A DNA stretch of 64,000 nt, taken from contig CALWJT010000023.1 in the NCBI GenBank assembly GCA_944381075.1, positions 1 to 64,000 on the forward strand, given 5' to 3'. Position numbers and translations under genes: made by a program. Positions 41,203 through 49,989 of this stretch are shown here, piece after piece (position 1 is the stretch's first letter; each line of letters opens with the position of its first letter). The notes beneath the pieces are model-generated. The model did not search any database. It was not told where the DNA came from and worked only from the letters and a program-made list of their open reading frames with translations. This DNA comes from an uncultured Clostridia bacterium (GTDB taxonomy: Bacteria > Bacillota > Clostridia > Oscillospirales > CAG-272).

Positions 41203-43041
41203 TCAAGAGCCGTGGGGCCTCTTCTGGAAAAACTGCAAAATGCGGTCTGCCGTCTCCGGCGTGATGCCGGGGACCGTGCATAGCGATTCCTTATCAGCGG
41301 CTTTGACGCCGGCAAGTCCGCCGAATCTTGCCAGCAGGGCACGTGCTCGCGCCTTGCCGACGCCGCGCACGCTTTCCAAAACGGAGGTCTTAGCCGTTTT
41401 CCTTTTGGCTGCGCTCATTTTGGAAACGGTGAAGCGGTGTACCTCCTCCTGTATCTTATAGATCAGGGTATAGACCGACCGCTCCGCCGCAATGGAGATT
41501 TCCCCGTCTTTGCCGACCAGTGCGCGCGTTTTGTGATATTCATCCTTGACCATGCCGAAAACGGGGATCTCCTCCCCTGCCGCGGCGAGTACCTCGGCGG
41601 CGGCGCTGCGGTGCGCTTCGCCTCCGTCGATGAGCAGAAGATCCGGACGGACAGCATCCTTGTCACCGAGATGCGCGATTCGACGGGAGACCGCCTCCCG
41701 CATGGAGGCGTAATCGTCGCGCCCCGAAACGGATTTGATATGGAAAAGCCGGTAATCGCTTTTTTTAGGCTTCCCGTTTTCATAGACCACCATTCCGGCG
41801 GTGATATTTTCGTCCCCGAAATTCGAGATGTCGAACGCCTCGATCCGTTCCGGTACGGTCTCAAGGCCGCAGAGCGCGGCAAGACGCACAAGGGCTTTTT
41901 CGTCCTTTTCCAGCGAACGCGCGTACTCCGCCGCGCGCTGTCCCGCATTTTCCCTTGCCATGTCGCAGAGACGGCGCGTCTCCCCGCGCGCGGGGGTGCG
42001 AAGCAGGACGCGGCTTCCGGCCTTTTGTCTGAGCCATGCGGCAAGGGCTTCCATGTCCTCGTCAGCAATGGCGTCGGAAAGGTCGATCTCCTTGGGGATG
42101 TCCTCACGCCTTGTGTAAAGCTCGTAGAGGAACGAGGCGACCGCCGCACTGTCGAGGATCTCTCCGCCGGAGAAGTAAAAAAGCTCGGAATCGATGAGCT
42201 TTCCCCCGCGGATATAAAATACGCAGATCGCGGATACGGGATCTGCTGCATGCCATGCGACGATATCGCGCTCCGTGTCCGGACTTGCCACCACCTTCTG
42301 CTTTTCCTCCAGCTTTCTTACCGCTTGGATTCTGTCGCGATAGGCGGCGGCAGCCTCGTAAGCGAGATTTTCCGCGGCGAAGTTCATTTTTTCGGTAAGA
42401 GCGGCAACGATTTCCTGATAATTGCCGGAAAGGAAGGCGACCGCTTCGGAAAACGCTTCTCTGTATGCTTCCGGGGAAACGTTCGGATCGCAGGGCGCGA
42501 CGCAGCCGAGCTGTTTGTAGACGCAGCTCGACACCCGTCCCCGGTCGCGCGGGAACATATGCCGGCAGGAGGGCAGACCGAAGGTTTTCTGCATAGCGGA
42601 GATGATCCCGTAGACGGTCGCGGTGCTGGTATAGGGTCCGAAGTATTTCGCTTTGTCGGCATCCCTGCGTCTTGTCATGAGAAAGCGCGGATATTCTTCT
42701 CCGACCGTTGCCTTGAGATACGGATAGGACTTGTCGTCCTTGAGCTTGATGTTATAGCGGGGATGATAGAGCTTGATGAGACTGTTTTCCAGCGTCAGCG
42801 CTTCGATTTCCGTATCGCAGAGGATATAGTCAAAATCGAAAATATGCGAGGTCATGGCGTCGGTCTTGGGACTTGTCACGCCGTTTTCGTGAAAATATTG
42901 GGAGACCCTGTTTTTGATGGCGCGCGATTTCCCGACGTAAATGACCTTGCCTGCGGGATCGCGCATGATATAAACGCCGGGCGAAAGCGGAAGCGCCGCG
43001 GCTTTTTCCCGCAGCCTTGCGGCATAATCAGGCTTTACCAT
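41203..43041 (-). CDS. uvrC: Excinuclease ABC subunit C
   Basis: 612 aa. The N-terminal GIY-YIG nuclease domain (SPGVYIMRDPAGKVIYVGKS), a UVR motif for UvrB contact (about 205-240), the C-terminal RNase-H-like endonuclease (FDISNFGDENITAGMVV, then DLLLIDGG) and a helix-hairpin-helix end (VRGVGKARARALLARFG). All parts of a working UvrC are seen. It makes both incisions in nucleotide excision repair. The ribosome site is GGAGGG. It is probably read from the HPr-like promoter. Confidence 0.97.
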   Translation of the reverse strand: MVKPDYAARLREKAAALPLSPGVYIMRDPAGKVIYVGKSRAIKNRVSQYFHENGVTSPKTDAMTSHIFDFDYILCDTEIEALTLENSLIKLYHPRYNIKLKDDKSYPYLKATVGEEYPRFLMTRRRDADKAKYFGPYTSTATVYGIISAMQKTFGLPSCRHMFPRDRGRVSSCVYKQLGCVAPCDPNVSPEAYREAFSEAVAFLSGNYQEIVAALTEKMNFAAENLAYEAAAAYRDRIQAVRKLEEKQKVVASPDTERDIVAWHAADPVSAICVFYIRGGKLIDSELFYFSGGEILDSAAVASFLYELYTRREDIPKEIDLSDAIADEDMEALAAWLRQKAGSRVLLRTPARGETRRLCDMARENAGQRAAEYARSLEKDEKALVRLAALCGLETVPERIEAFDISNFGDENITAGMVVYENGKPKKSDYRLFHIKSVSGRDDYASMREAVSRRIAHLGDKDAVRPDLLLIDGGEAHRSAAAEVLAAAGEEIPVFGMVKDEYHKTRALVGKDGEISIAAERSVYTLIYKIQEEVHRFTVSKMSAAKRKTAKTSVLESVRGVGKARARALLARFGGLAGVKAADKESLCTVPGITPETADRILQFFQKRPHGS

Positions 43042-43131
43042 AATCCCTCCGGTACAAAAAAACGGCAGAGAACGCGCCGCATTTTATGCGTACATCCATC
43101 TGCCGCCGTGTATTTTAGAAAAAGTACGGAC

Positions 43132-43389
43132 TCAAAGCTCCGTGCTGACAAGCAGCTCCAGTCCGTTGAGCGCCTCGGTTTCATCGGGTCCGTCGGCAAT
43201 CAGCGTTACGGTCGATCCCCCCGTGATTGCCATGGAAAGCACGCCGAGCAAGCTTTTGGCATTGACGCGCCGGTCATCCTTCTGAATCCAGATGGAGCTT
43301 TTATAGGTGTTTGCCTTTTGTATGAAAAAAGTCGCAGGTCTTGCGTAAAGACCGACACTATTTTTGATCGTGATATTTCTGGAAATCAT
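43132..43389 (-). CDS. HPr-like (Crh-like) protein with Tyr at position 15
   Basis: 85 aa, a typical HPr fold: VGLYARPATFFIQKAN, then NAKSLLGVLSM. Position 15, the phosphoryl-accepting His in HPr, is Tyr (codon TAC), while the regulatory Ser46 in KSLLGVLS is kept. This resembles Crh, which has a substituted residue 15 and acts only in HPr kinase-dependent catabolite control. It is therefore probably a regulatory partner of CcpA-like proteins and not a PTS phosphocarrier. It is upstream of uvrC and has its own promoter. Confidence 0.88.
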   Translation of the reverse strand: MISRNITIKNSVGLYARPATFFIQKANTYKSSIWIQKDDRRVNAKSLLGVLSMAITGGSTVTLIADGPDETEALNGLELLVSTEL

Positions 43390-43466
43390 TTTACATCGCT
43401 CCTGTTTGAATGATTCAAGCTAACTTTTACGGAAATGAACAGCGAATCACGCATTCATTATTAACT

Positions 43467-43495
43467 ATTATATCAATAATGTTCCATAAAATCAA
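43467..43495 (-). promoter_or_regulatory. Promoter of the HPr-like / uvrC unit
   Basis: On the minus strand TTGATT (43495-43490), a 17-bp spacer and TATAAT (43472-43467). Confidence 0.75.
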
Positions 43496-43541
43496 TAGTT
43501 TTTTCAAAAAAGTCATGATATCCAGCAATAAATTCAAAAAG

Positions 43542-44045
43542 TCACGATTCCGGTCGAATCACGGCGGTTATGGTAATGGAGCATGCAGCGTCCTGCGTAT
43601 AGACGCTGATGCTTTTCCCGACGGTAGCAGGAACGGTTCCGTCGATCATAAAGCCGTCGTCCGTCCATATGCCGCGCAGGGTTGCGGTGCCGCGGATATC
43701 CTTTTTATCCGGATGAGGCAGCAGGATGAGCGCACCGGCAGCATCCTCGGCGTAAATCTCGGAGGCAGTGCAGGACACCGTATCGATCGTACCGATTTCA
43801 TCATCTCCGGAGGCAAGATAGAGCGCGCGTCCTGCCCCACCTTCCTGAAGGGCCTGGGCCGTATATTCCGAAACGCCGCTTACAATAAACTCGACCTGCG
43901 CCGTGGTAAAATCATTCTTTATGTTAGCGGTAAAATAGGCGCGCACGATAATGGCAGCGATGCACGCGACAAGTGCCAAAATGATGATGACATCGAAAAC
44001 GTTGAAGCGTGCGCCGGACTTTTTGGTTTCTGTTGGGTTTGCCAT
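43542..44045 (-). CDS. DUF4330 membrane-anchored protein, second copy
   Basis: 167 aa from ATG 44045 (AAGGAG 6 nt upstream). One N-terminal membrane helix (about 16-38, FDVIIILALVACIAAIIV), then an extracytoplasmic beta-rich domain with a typical DUF4330 layout (FIVSGVSEYTAQAL and a GTIDTV strand). It has the same length and arrangement as the upstream neighbour, so it is a tandem paralog. It probably works with the O-antigen-ligase-like protein; the role is unknown. Confidence 0.8.
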   Translation of the reverse strand: MANPTETKKSGARFNVFDVIIILALVACIAAIIVRAYFTANIKNDFTTAQVEFIVSGVSEYTAQALQEGGAGRALYLASGDDEIGTIDTVSCTASEIYAEDAAGALILLPHPDKKDIRGTATLRGIWTDDGFMIDGTVPATVGKSISVYTQDAACSITITAVIRPES

Positions 44046-44066
44046 AAACACTCCTTTCCTGCGCCG

Positions 44067-44570
44067 TTATTGGGAAGCGGCAGAGAATTCAACGATATAA
44101 GAAACGGAGGCGAAAGAGGGCACCTTGAAATATACGGCCGAGCCGACGAGAACGCGCGTGCTGCCGACGGAGTAGATCCCGCGTTCATCTTCCTTGGCAT
44201 AGGCGGATATGGTGACATAGACATCATATTTGTCTTCATATTCCGAGGTGGATATGGTATAGCCGCTCTCGGAGGGAACTGCGGTATTTCCGTAGTATTT
44301 CGCATTTTCTGTCCTTACGGAGCGTATGGTCCCGAGAACGGCGCCGGTCTCGGAGTCCTTTACCGTCTGTCCTTCTGTAATCGAGGACAGATATTCCGCA
44401 TCGACCGACGAGATCCTGACGGTGAATTCGATGTTGGCGTTTTCCGCACGGCGCTGCGCTGCGTTTTCGGATGCGATCAAATAGACGGCTGCGCCCACTA
44501 CGGCTAAGATGATGAGAATAATCAGAACGTCGATGAAATTAAAGCGCGGCTTTTGTTTGTCGTGATTCAT
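44067..44570 (-). CDS. DUF4330 membrane-anchored protein, first copy
   Basis: 167 aa from ATG 44570 (AAAGAG). The N-terminal FNFIDVLIILIILAVVGAAVY is a single membrane helix that matches the second copy (FNVFDVIIILAL), followed by a soluble domain. It lies between the polysaccharide ligase-like gene and its paralog. DUF4330 genes are often found next to Wzy/ligase genes in Clostridia, from memory. The function is unknown. Confidence 0.8.
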   Translation of the reverse strand: MNHDKQKPRFNFIDVLIILIILAVVGAAVYLIASENAAQRRAENANIEFTVRISSVDAEYLSSITEGQTVKDSETGAVLGTIRSVRTENAKYYGNTAVPSESGYTISTSEYEDKYDVYVTISAYAKEDERGIYSVGSTRVLVGSAVYFKVPSFASVSYIVEFSAASQ

Positions 44571-44658
44571 GATACAGCTCTTTTCCCGGCGGAGATTTTT
44601 GTGGCTTTCTCCTGTGCGGAGAACCGCTGTGCCGCCGCCGACGGCACGGAAAGGTGGC

Positions 44659-46575
44659 TTAGTAATAGAACTGCCGGGATTCCTCCACGGTATTTTTTGC
44701 TGTGAAGATATGAGCGATCCCAAGTCCTGCGATCATCCAGAACAGAAGAAACAAACGGTAGTTATACCAAACATAGTCCGTAAGTCCCTGGACGAGAAAA
44801 GCGGTGATCCCGCAGAAGATGCCAAGGCAGAGGGTCTTATTGACCTTCGATACGGCATTTTTGCAGAAGGTAAGGGAGCATTGCGCGAACAGGAAAATAA
44901 AGAGGCAGAAGGCGAGAAGTCCGAAAATGCCAAGCTCCGTTAGGATCTGCAGATACAGGCTGTGGCTGTGGGGAGCGGTTTCGATGCCGGAGAGCGCATA
45001 AAACGGATAAACCTCGGCAAATGCGCCTTCTCCGATCCCGATGCCGAAATAAAAGGTATTGGCAAGCATAAGCAGCACGCCCTGCCAGATTCCGAGACGG
45101 TAGGAGGTCGAGCTGTCACCGAGCGTGGTGAAGCGCCGTACAAGGGAGGTCCCGGAGCCAAAGAAGAGGAACAGCGCGACAAACGGGATGGCAAAAATAC
45201 CGGCCGTAAAGAAGTGCTTGCTGGAAAGACAGCAGAATAGAACAAGAGATATGGCAAAGCCAAGCCATGCGCCGCGGGACCAGGTGAAAACGAGACAGGC
45301 GCAGCTTGCCGCCGCCGCGATGAGCATGGCAAACCGCTCATTGGAGTGCTTCGCTGTCACCATCAGAGCAAGGATAATGGGAAAAATCAAGATCAAATAT
45401 TCGCCGAGTACATTGGGATTGGCGAAGGTAGAAACGACGCGGCCGCGGATCTCGGAGAATACGGCGGTGTCCTGCCAGACGGTGGACGGCGTTTCAAAAA
45501 AGTTCTGATAGAGGCCGTAGAAGGAAACAAGCACGCTCGATACGGAAAGCGAATACAGGCATTTGCGTACAAGAGCGGGAGAACGGACCGTATTTTTTAC
45601 GACAAAATATCCGAGCATGAAGCATACGAATACGAGCATCTTGGAAACGCTGGACGAATCGACCGAAAAGATCCCGCCGGAAAACAGAAAAACAAGAAAG
45701 GCCATCGCCGCGAAATCCACAAGGGCGAATTTGATGACGCGCCTGCCGCAGAGGAGCTTCAGGACATAGGAAAGGACAATCAGCGCCAGTCCCCCGACAA
45801 GCGCCATGGTACCGAGAAAGGGAAGCACGAGAAATACAAGAAGGATCCCCGCTTCCGGCGACGACAGGATAAGGGCGGCGAGCAGCGCAAGCCCAAGTCC
45901 GGCGACAAGATAGATAGGCTCGATGAAAATCGAAAGGACGCCGAATACCATGCCGAGGATAAACGGGATGTTGAAGCCGCGGCGCGCATCCGCTCCTGCG
46001 GCCTCCGCGACCGCAAGGACCCGCAGTCCGAGAAAATCGAACAGGATGAAGTGCAGGATCTTACTCTCATAAACGGCGCCGGCAATGTTCTTCTTGGAAA
46101 AGAACATGAGGACCGAAAGCCCCATAATGGCGATGCCGGCAACCAGAGAATACGGATTCAGATCCTCCATATGAAAGGTATATTGCTTGAGGAGCTGGAT
46201 GGTGATGATATAAAATCCGAACGAAAACAGAAACAGGCCGAGGGTATTGACGTGGGTGAGCAGCAGAGCCTTGGAGAGCCGGCGCAGCCGGGAGAGCAGG
46301 TAGCTGTTCTCATAGGAGCGTGCGACGGTATATTTGGCCTTTTTCACGGAAGCGCCGCCGCGGTTCCTTTGCAGGGCCTGGATCTTCGTCACGATCCAGG
46401 AGGAGGCGAACGCATCCGTCAGCTTGTCGTATGAAGTCATGATATATCCGAAAATACTGACCGCTACTGCATTATATAGAAATTCCGAAAATTTGGTGAG
46501 GTAATAGATAAAAAAGGAACTGCGGAACATGGCCGCGATTCTCGGCCGGATCCGTTTTTTATCGCCGCCCGCCAT
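44659..46575 (-). CDS. O-antigen ligase/polymerase-like membrane protein
   Basis: 638 aa from ATG 46575 (GAGGTG upstream), overlapping the murJ stop by 17 bases. About 12 membrane helices in the C-terminal 500 residues. The Wzy_C-like region holds TFANPNVLGEYLILIFP and FTWSRGAWLGF, and a large outer loop carries PHSHSLYLQILTELGIFG, all typical of O-antigen ligases and polymerases. The N-terminal ~110 residues are a cytosolic extension with a membrane-proximal helix. It probably joins or polymerises a surface glycan on the outer face. Confidence 0.88.
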   Translation of the reverse strand: MAGGDKKRIRPRIAAMFRSSFFIYYLTKFSEFLYNAVAVSIFGYIMTSYDKLTDAFASSWIVTKIQALQRNRGGASVKKAKYTVARSYENSYLLSRLRRLSKALLLTHVNTLGLFLFSFGFYIITIQLLKQYTFHMEDLNPYSLVAGIAIMGLSVLMFFSKKNIAGAVYESKILHFILFDFLGLRVLAVAEAAGADARRGFNIPFILGMVFGVLSIFIEPIYLVAGLGLALLAALILSSPEAGILLVFLVLPFLGTMALVGGLALIVLSYVLKLLCGRRVIKFALVDFAAMAFLVFLFSGGIFSVDSSSVSKMLVFVCFMLGYFVVKNTVRSPALVRKCLYSLSVSSVLVSFYGLYQNFFETPSTVWQDTAVFSEIRGRVVSTFANPNVLGEYLILIFPIILALMVTAKHSNERFAMLIAAAASCACLVFTWSRGAWLGFAISLVLFCCLSSKHFFTAGIFAIPFVALFLFFGSGTSLVRRFTTLGDSSTSYRLGIWQGVLLMLANTFYFGIGIGEGAFAEVYPFYALSGIETAPHSHSLYLQILTELGIFGLLAFCLFIFLFAQCSLTFCKNAVSKVNKTLCLGIFCGITAFLVQGLTDYVWYNYRLFLLFWMIAGLGIAHIFTAKNTVEESRQFYY

Positions 46576-48157
46576 CTGCTTCACCTCGATTCTGTCCCAG
46601 TCTGGGATATGCAATGGTTTTGGTCACGATCATACATATTAAATATACCACAACTCCCGCAAGAAAAACAATAGCTATGACAAGAAAATTTCCGAAAGCG
46701 CCAAAATTTACAAATTTTTTGCTCAGCAAATGGTGAACGGCCGCCATAACGGCCGCGGATGCCAGAAAGGACAAGGACGTCCAAACCGCTTTTGAGAGCC
46801 CTCTGCGGGGAAAAATCCCCGGGATGGCGCGGCGGCAGAAGAAAAACAGCGCGGCGGCGGCCGTGATCTGACCGAGAGCGATGGAAAGCGCCGCGCCTGC
46901 GGTTGTCAGGCTGTCGGACAACAGCAGAGCAAGGGAGCAGAGAAATCCCGTGAGCATTCCGCAGACAGCGGCGTACATCGGATACCGGACCTTGCCGCAG
47001 GAATAGAAAACGCGGCTGAGAAGCTCGATGACGCAGTAAGCCGGCATCGCAAGCGTCAGCATCCTGAGGCTTCCGGAAACCGCGGCGGTAAGCTCCTCTG
47101 TAAAATCTCCGTGCAGATACAAAAGGCGGATCCCATCCTCGGAGAGGATAAAGGTCCCGGCCGCGGCCGGAAGGATAAGAGCGAGCGCAGCGAAGAGCCC
47201 GCCGCGCACGGATGCGGAGAATCCTTCCGTGTCTCCGAGAGCGGCTTTTTCCGAAAGCTTGGGAAAAATATAATTGCACACGCCGTAGGTCAGGACGCCG
47301 GCGATGATCGAATAGACGGAAAAAGCATAATCAAAGATCACGATGGCGGCCCCGCTCGTCTGAGCCGGGATGTACGAGGAAAAAAACGTTGCCGTGAGCG
47401 TGCCGACCGGAATAAGCCATGAGCCGAGCATGACCGGAAGAGAGCGCTTTACCGAAAGGCGAAGGTCCGGATTTTTGAAATCGGCAGCGGGACGGGGAAA
47501 GCGGTGACGGCGAAGCAGAGGGACCGCCATCGTGAGAAACTGCACCGCCCAGGAAACGAGATAGGCGGCGGAAAGACCGTATACGGCGGATGTCCTGTCC
47601 GCATTGCGGTAGAAAAGCAGAGCCGCTATGATAACGAGATTGGAGACGGCGCTGACAAGGGAGGGCAGGATAAAGCTTTCGTGGGACTGCAGGATGCCGA
47701 TGAGCGTATAGGCGGCACCGGCGAAAACCATGGCGGGGAACATGATGCGCAGAAGATCCGCGGCAAGCGCCGCCGTCTTATCGTCAAGATTCGGCGCCGA
47801 AAGGAAAAGAATCTCGCGGGCAAAAATCATGCCGAGCACGGCGGTCCCCGCGGTCAGTACCGCGATACCGGCAAAAAAAGAAGAGGAAAATTTCTGCGCC
47901 CGCTCCGGCTGCGAGGAGAGCGCCCCGCGGTAGATGGGGATGAACGAGCCGAGCACGGCGGCGGAAAAGAGCATATCGAATATGGCGAATGGGATCTTGG
48001 ACGCCGCCGCAAAGGCGACGCCCTCCAGACTGTCGGCGAAAATACCTGCGATGAGGATCTGACGCGCCATTCCGAGCAGCTTTGCGAAAAGCGTCGCGGC
48101 GACCATGGCGGCTACGGTGAAGCCGGCTTTTTTTGCATGCGTTTCCGATAGGGCCAT
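46559..48157 (-). CDS. murJ: MurJ-like lipid II flippase (MVF family)
   Basis: 532 aa, 14 membrane helices. The MVF signature is clear: SKIPFAIFDMLFSAAVLGSFIP and FDYAFSVYSIIAGVLTYGVCN. It probably flips lipid II or another lipid-linked sugar across the membrane. It is followed by the ligase-like protein with overlap, so the two may serve one surface-glycan pathway; the MurJ name is by family. The ribosome site is AAAGGA. Confidence 0.88.
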   Translation of the reverse strand: MALSETHAKKAGFTVAAMVAATLFAKLLGMARQILIAGIFADSLEGVAFAAASKIPFAIFDMLFSAAVLGSFIPIYRGALSSQPERAQKFSSSFFAGIAVLTAGTAVLGMIFAREILFLSAPNLDDKTAALAADLLRIMFPAMVFAGAAYTLIGILQSHESFILPSLVSAVSNLVIIAALLFYRNADRTSAVYGLSAAYLVSWAVQFLTMAVPLLRRHRFPRPAADFKNPDLRLSVKRSLPVMLGSWLIPVGTLTATFFSSYIPAQTSGAAIVIFDYAFSVYSIIAGVLTYGVCNYIFPKLSEKAALGDTEGFSASVRGGLFAALALILPAAAGTFILSEDGIRLLYLHGDFTEELTAAVSGSLRMLTLAMPAYCVIELLSRVFYSCGKVRYPMYAAVCGMLTGFLCSLALLLSDSLTTAGAALSIALGQITAAAALFFFCRRAIPGIFPRRGLSKAVWTSLSFLASAAVMAAVHHLLSKKFVNFGAFGNFLVIAIVFLAGVVVYLICMIVTKTIAYPRLGQNRGEADGGRR

Positions 48158-48187
48158 GGCTGTCCTTTCCGCCGCTTTGCGGCAAGT

Positions 48188-48916
48188 TTATGTTTGATGT
48201 TCCTTAGAGCAGGACGCCGGACCGTTTTCCAATAGGTCGGGACGTGATTCCCGTGTCTTTTCCAAGGCTTTTTCTCTGCGCCATTTTTCGATGTTGGCGT
48301 GATGTCCGCTGAGCAGGATATCCGGCACGCGTCTGCCGCGGAATTCATAGGGGCGGGTATACTGCGGATATTCCAGCAGCCCATCTTCGGAGAAGCTTTC
48401 CTTTTCATAGCATTCTGCGTCCGAGAGCACACCCGGGATCATGCGGGATACGGCGTCCACAAGCAGGCAGGCGGGGAGCTCCCCGCCGGTCAGGACAAAA
48501 TCGCCGATGGAGATCTCCTCGTCCACGATTTCATCGAGAATCCTTTGATCCACGCCCTCGTAATGGCCGCAGAGAATAACGAGATCGTCGTATTCTGCGG
48601 CAAGTGTGCGCACCTTGTCCTGACGGAGTACCTGTCCCTGCGGGGACATGTAGAGCACACGGCGCCTTTTTGCAGGATTGTTTTCTTTTGCGGTCGCCGC
48701 AAGATAGCAGTCGTAGATCGGAACGGGACTCATCAGCATCCCGCGTCCGCCGCCGTACGGCGTATCGTCGACGCGGCGGTGCTTGTCCTTGGAATAATCC
48801 CGGATGTTGTAGGTGCGGATGTCCAAGATCCCGGCTTTCCTTGCTCTTCCGATGATGCTCTCGGAAAGGATGGTCTCGATAAGTTCGGGAAACAGCGTTA
48901 GGATGTCAAAGCGCAT
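48188..48916 (-). CDS. trmD: tRNA (guanine(37)-N1)-methyltransferase
   Basis: 242 aa. SPOUT-type motifs: MRFDILTLFPEL, then RRVDDTPYGGGRGMLM, VILCGHYEGVDQR and SIGDFVLTGGELPA, then SFSEDGLLEYPQYTRP. It methylates G37 in tRNAs with a 3' G anticodon neighbour, preventing frameshifts. It comes 12 nt after rimM. The C-terminal ~15 residues are extra. The ribosome site GGAGGG is good. Confidence 0.97.
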   Translation of the reverse strand: MRFDILTLFPELIETILSESIIGRARKAGILDIRTYNIRDYSKDKHRRVDDTPYGGGRGMLMSPVPIYDCYLAATAKENNPAKRRRVLYMSPQGQVLRQDKVRTLAAEYDDLVILCGHYEGVDQRILDEIVDEEISIGDFVLTGGELPACLLVDAVSRMIPGVLSDAECYEKESFSEDGLLEYPQYTRPYEFRGRRVPDILLSGHHANIEKWRREKALEKTRESRPDLLENGPASCSKEHQT

Positions 48917-48928
48917 GGCGTCCCTCCG

Positions 48929-49432
48929 TCAGTGGAAAAAGCCGTCGATCGGAGTGACGAAAATGCCGGCTTCTTCGTCGATTTTTTGAATGAAGGCAGG
49001 AACGGCAGGCAGCAGGACCGTGCTTCCGTCCGGCGTTTTGACCGCGTACAGCTCCTGAACAGTGTTCTGTATGACATCCTCCAGCGTACCGTACTGCCGG
49101 TTCGTTTCGGCATCGATGACGGGAAGGCCAATAAGATCGCAAATAAAGTGAGCGCCCTTCGGGACGGGGATGTCCTCCCGTTTGGCAAGGAGCACCTTGT
49201 TTTTCAGCGGGATTGCCTTCTCGACGGTATCGATTCCGGAAAGCTCCGCGACAAGATAGCCGCCGTTCAAGCTTTTGACGCCGGCAACGGCAAAGGAGCT
49301 GCCGTTTTCCAGATAAAGCCTTTTGATCCTTTTGAGAAGGTCTGGATGGTCGCACCAGGGTTCGAGCTTTACCGCGCCGCGCACACCGTGCGTATTGATG
49401 ATTTTTGCGATTTCAAGATAGTCTTTTTTCAT
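48929..49432 (-). CDS. rimM: Ribosome maturation factor RimM
   Basis: 167 aa. The N-terminal RimM domain (IAKIINTHGVRGAVKLEPW) is followed by a PRC-barrel-like C-terminal domain (HFICDLIGLPVIDAET and IGDFFH-type end). It assists maturation of the 30S subunit. It is directly upstream of trmD. The usual partners ffh, rpsP and khpA are about 12 kb away. Confidence 0.95.
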   Translation of the reverse strand: MKKDYLEIAKIINTHGVRGAVKLEPWCDHPDLLKRIKRLYLENGSSFAVAGVKSLNGGYLVAELSGIDTVEKAIPLKNKVLLAKREDIPVPKGAHFICDLIGLPVIDAETNRQYGTLEDVIQNTVQELYAVKTPDGSTVLLPAVPAFIQKIDEEAGIFVTPIDGFFH

Positions 49433-49493
49433 TTTGTTTCCTTTTCTTCCGGTATTATTCCCCGATCGTGCCCGGTTTAACGGGAAAAAACAA

Positions 49494-49516
49494 AAGCCCC
49501 CCGGAGCGCAAGGCTT
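49494..49516 (-). terminator. Weak terminator after rpsU
   Basis: AAGCC/GGCTT stem on the minus strand followed by a TTTTGTTTTTT tract. The stem is short. Confidence 0.45.
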
Positions 49517-49539
49517 CGTGAGGCATGTTTGTGCTGCAA

Positions 49540-49719
49540 TCAGCTCTTGAATTTACGCTTTCTTGCCGCTTCTGATTTCTTTTTCCGCTTAACACTGGGT
49601 TTCTCGTAGTGCTCTCTTTTTTTGACCTCGGCGATCACACCGGAGCGAGCGCACTGTCTTTTGAATCTGCGAAGAGCGCTGTCAAGCGATTCGTTTTCTT
49701 TCACTCTGATTTCAGCCAT
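49540..49719 (-). CDS. rpsU: Ribosomal protein bS21
   Basis: 59 aa from ATG 49719 with a strong GGAGGGAGGG site. The S21 pattern is seen: [20 protein letters not shown], then [20 protein letters not shown] (shown in part: [17 protein letters not shown]). It is a 30S protein near the anti-Shine-Dalgarno region. A consensus promoter is located at 49775-49804. A small terminator separates it from rimM. Confidence 0.97.
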   Translation of the reverse strand: MAEIRVKENESLDSALRRFKRQCARSGVIAEVKKREHYEKPSVKRKKKSEAARKRKFKS

Positions 49720-49774
49720 CTTAATCCCTCCCTCCGCATCAAAAAGGTACAAGAGAACAATTTTCTCCGCGGTT

Positions 49775-49804
49775 ATTATACACCGACCTTATGAGATCTG
49801 TCAA
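49775..49804 (-). promoter_or_regulatory. Promoter of rpsU
   Basis: On the minus strand TTGACA (49804-49799), an 18-bp spacer and TATAAT (49780-49775). Confidence 0.85.
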
Positions 49805-49989
49805 GTAAAAATTGAAAATTTGTCAGAAAAGAGGCGATCTTTTTCTAAAAAAGGATTGGCGGCAGAAAACATTTTTGCATACAATGCAGTGAAAACACTG
49901 AGAGCTGCCGCGCGGCCGAATGCGCCGATTCTTGAGAGGAGGGCGCGCCGCCCAACGGGCGGGCACGAGCGGCGGGGAAAGAGGAGCGA

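Noticed and set aside
41437..43413. Plus-strand ORF of 658 aa opposite uvrC
   Set aside because: Entirely antisense to a clear uvrC gene; long antisense frames are expected in GC-rich coding DNA.
45346..46434. Plus-strand ORF of 362 aa opposite the ligase-like gene
   Set aside because: Highly charged antisense frame without ribosome site or family features.
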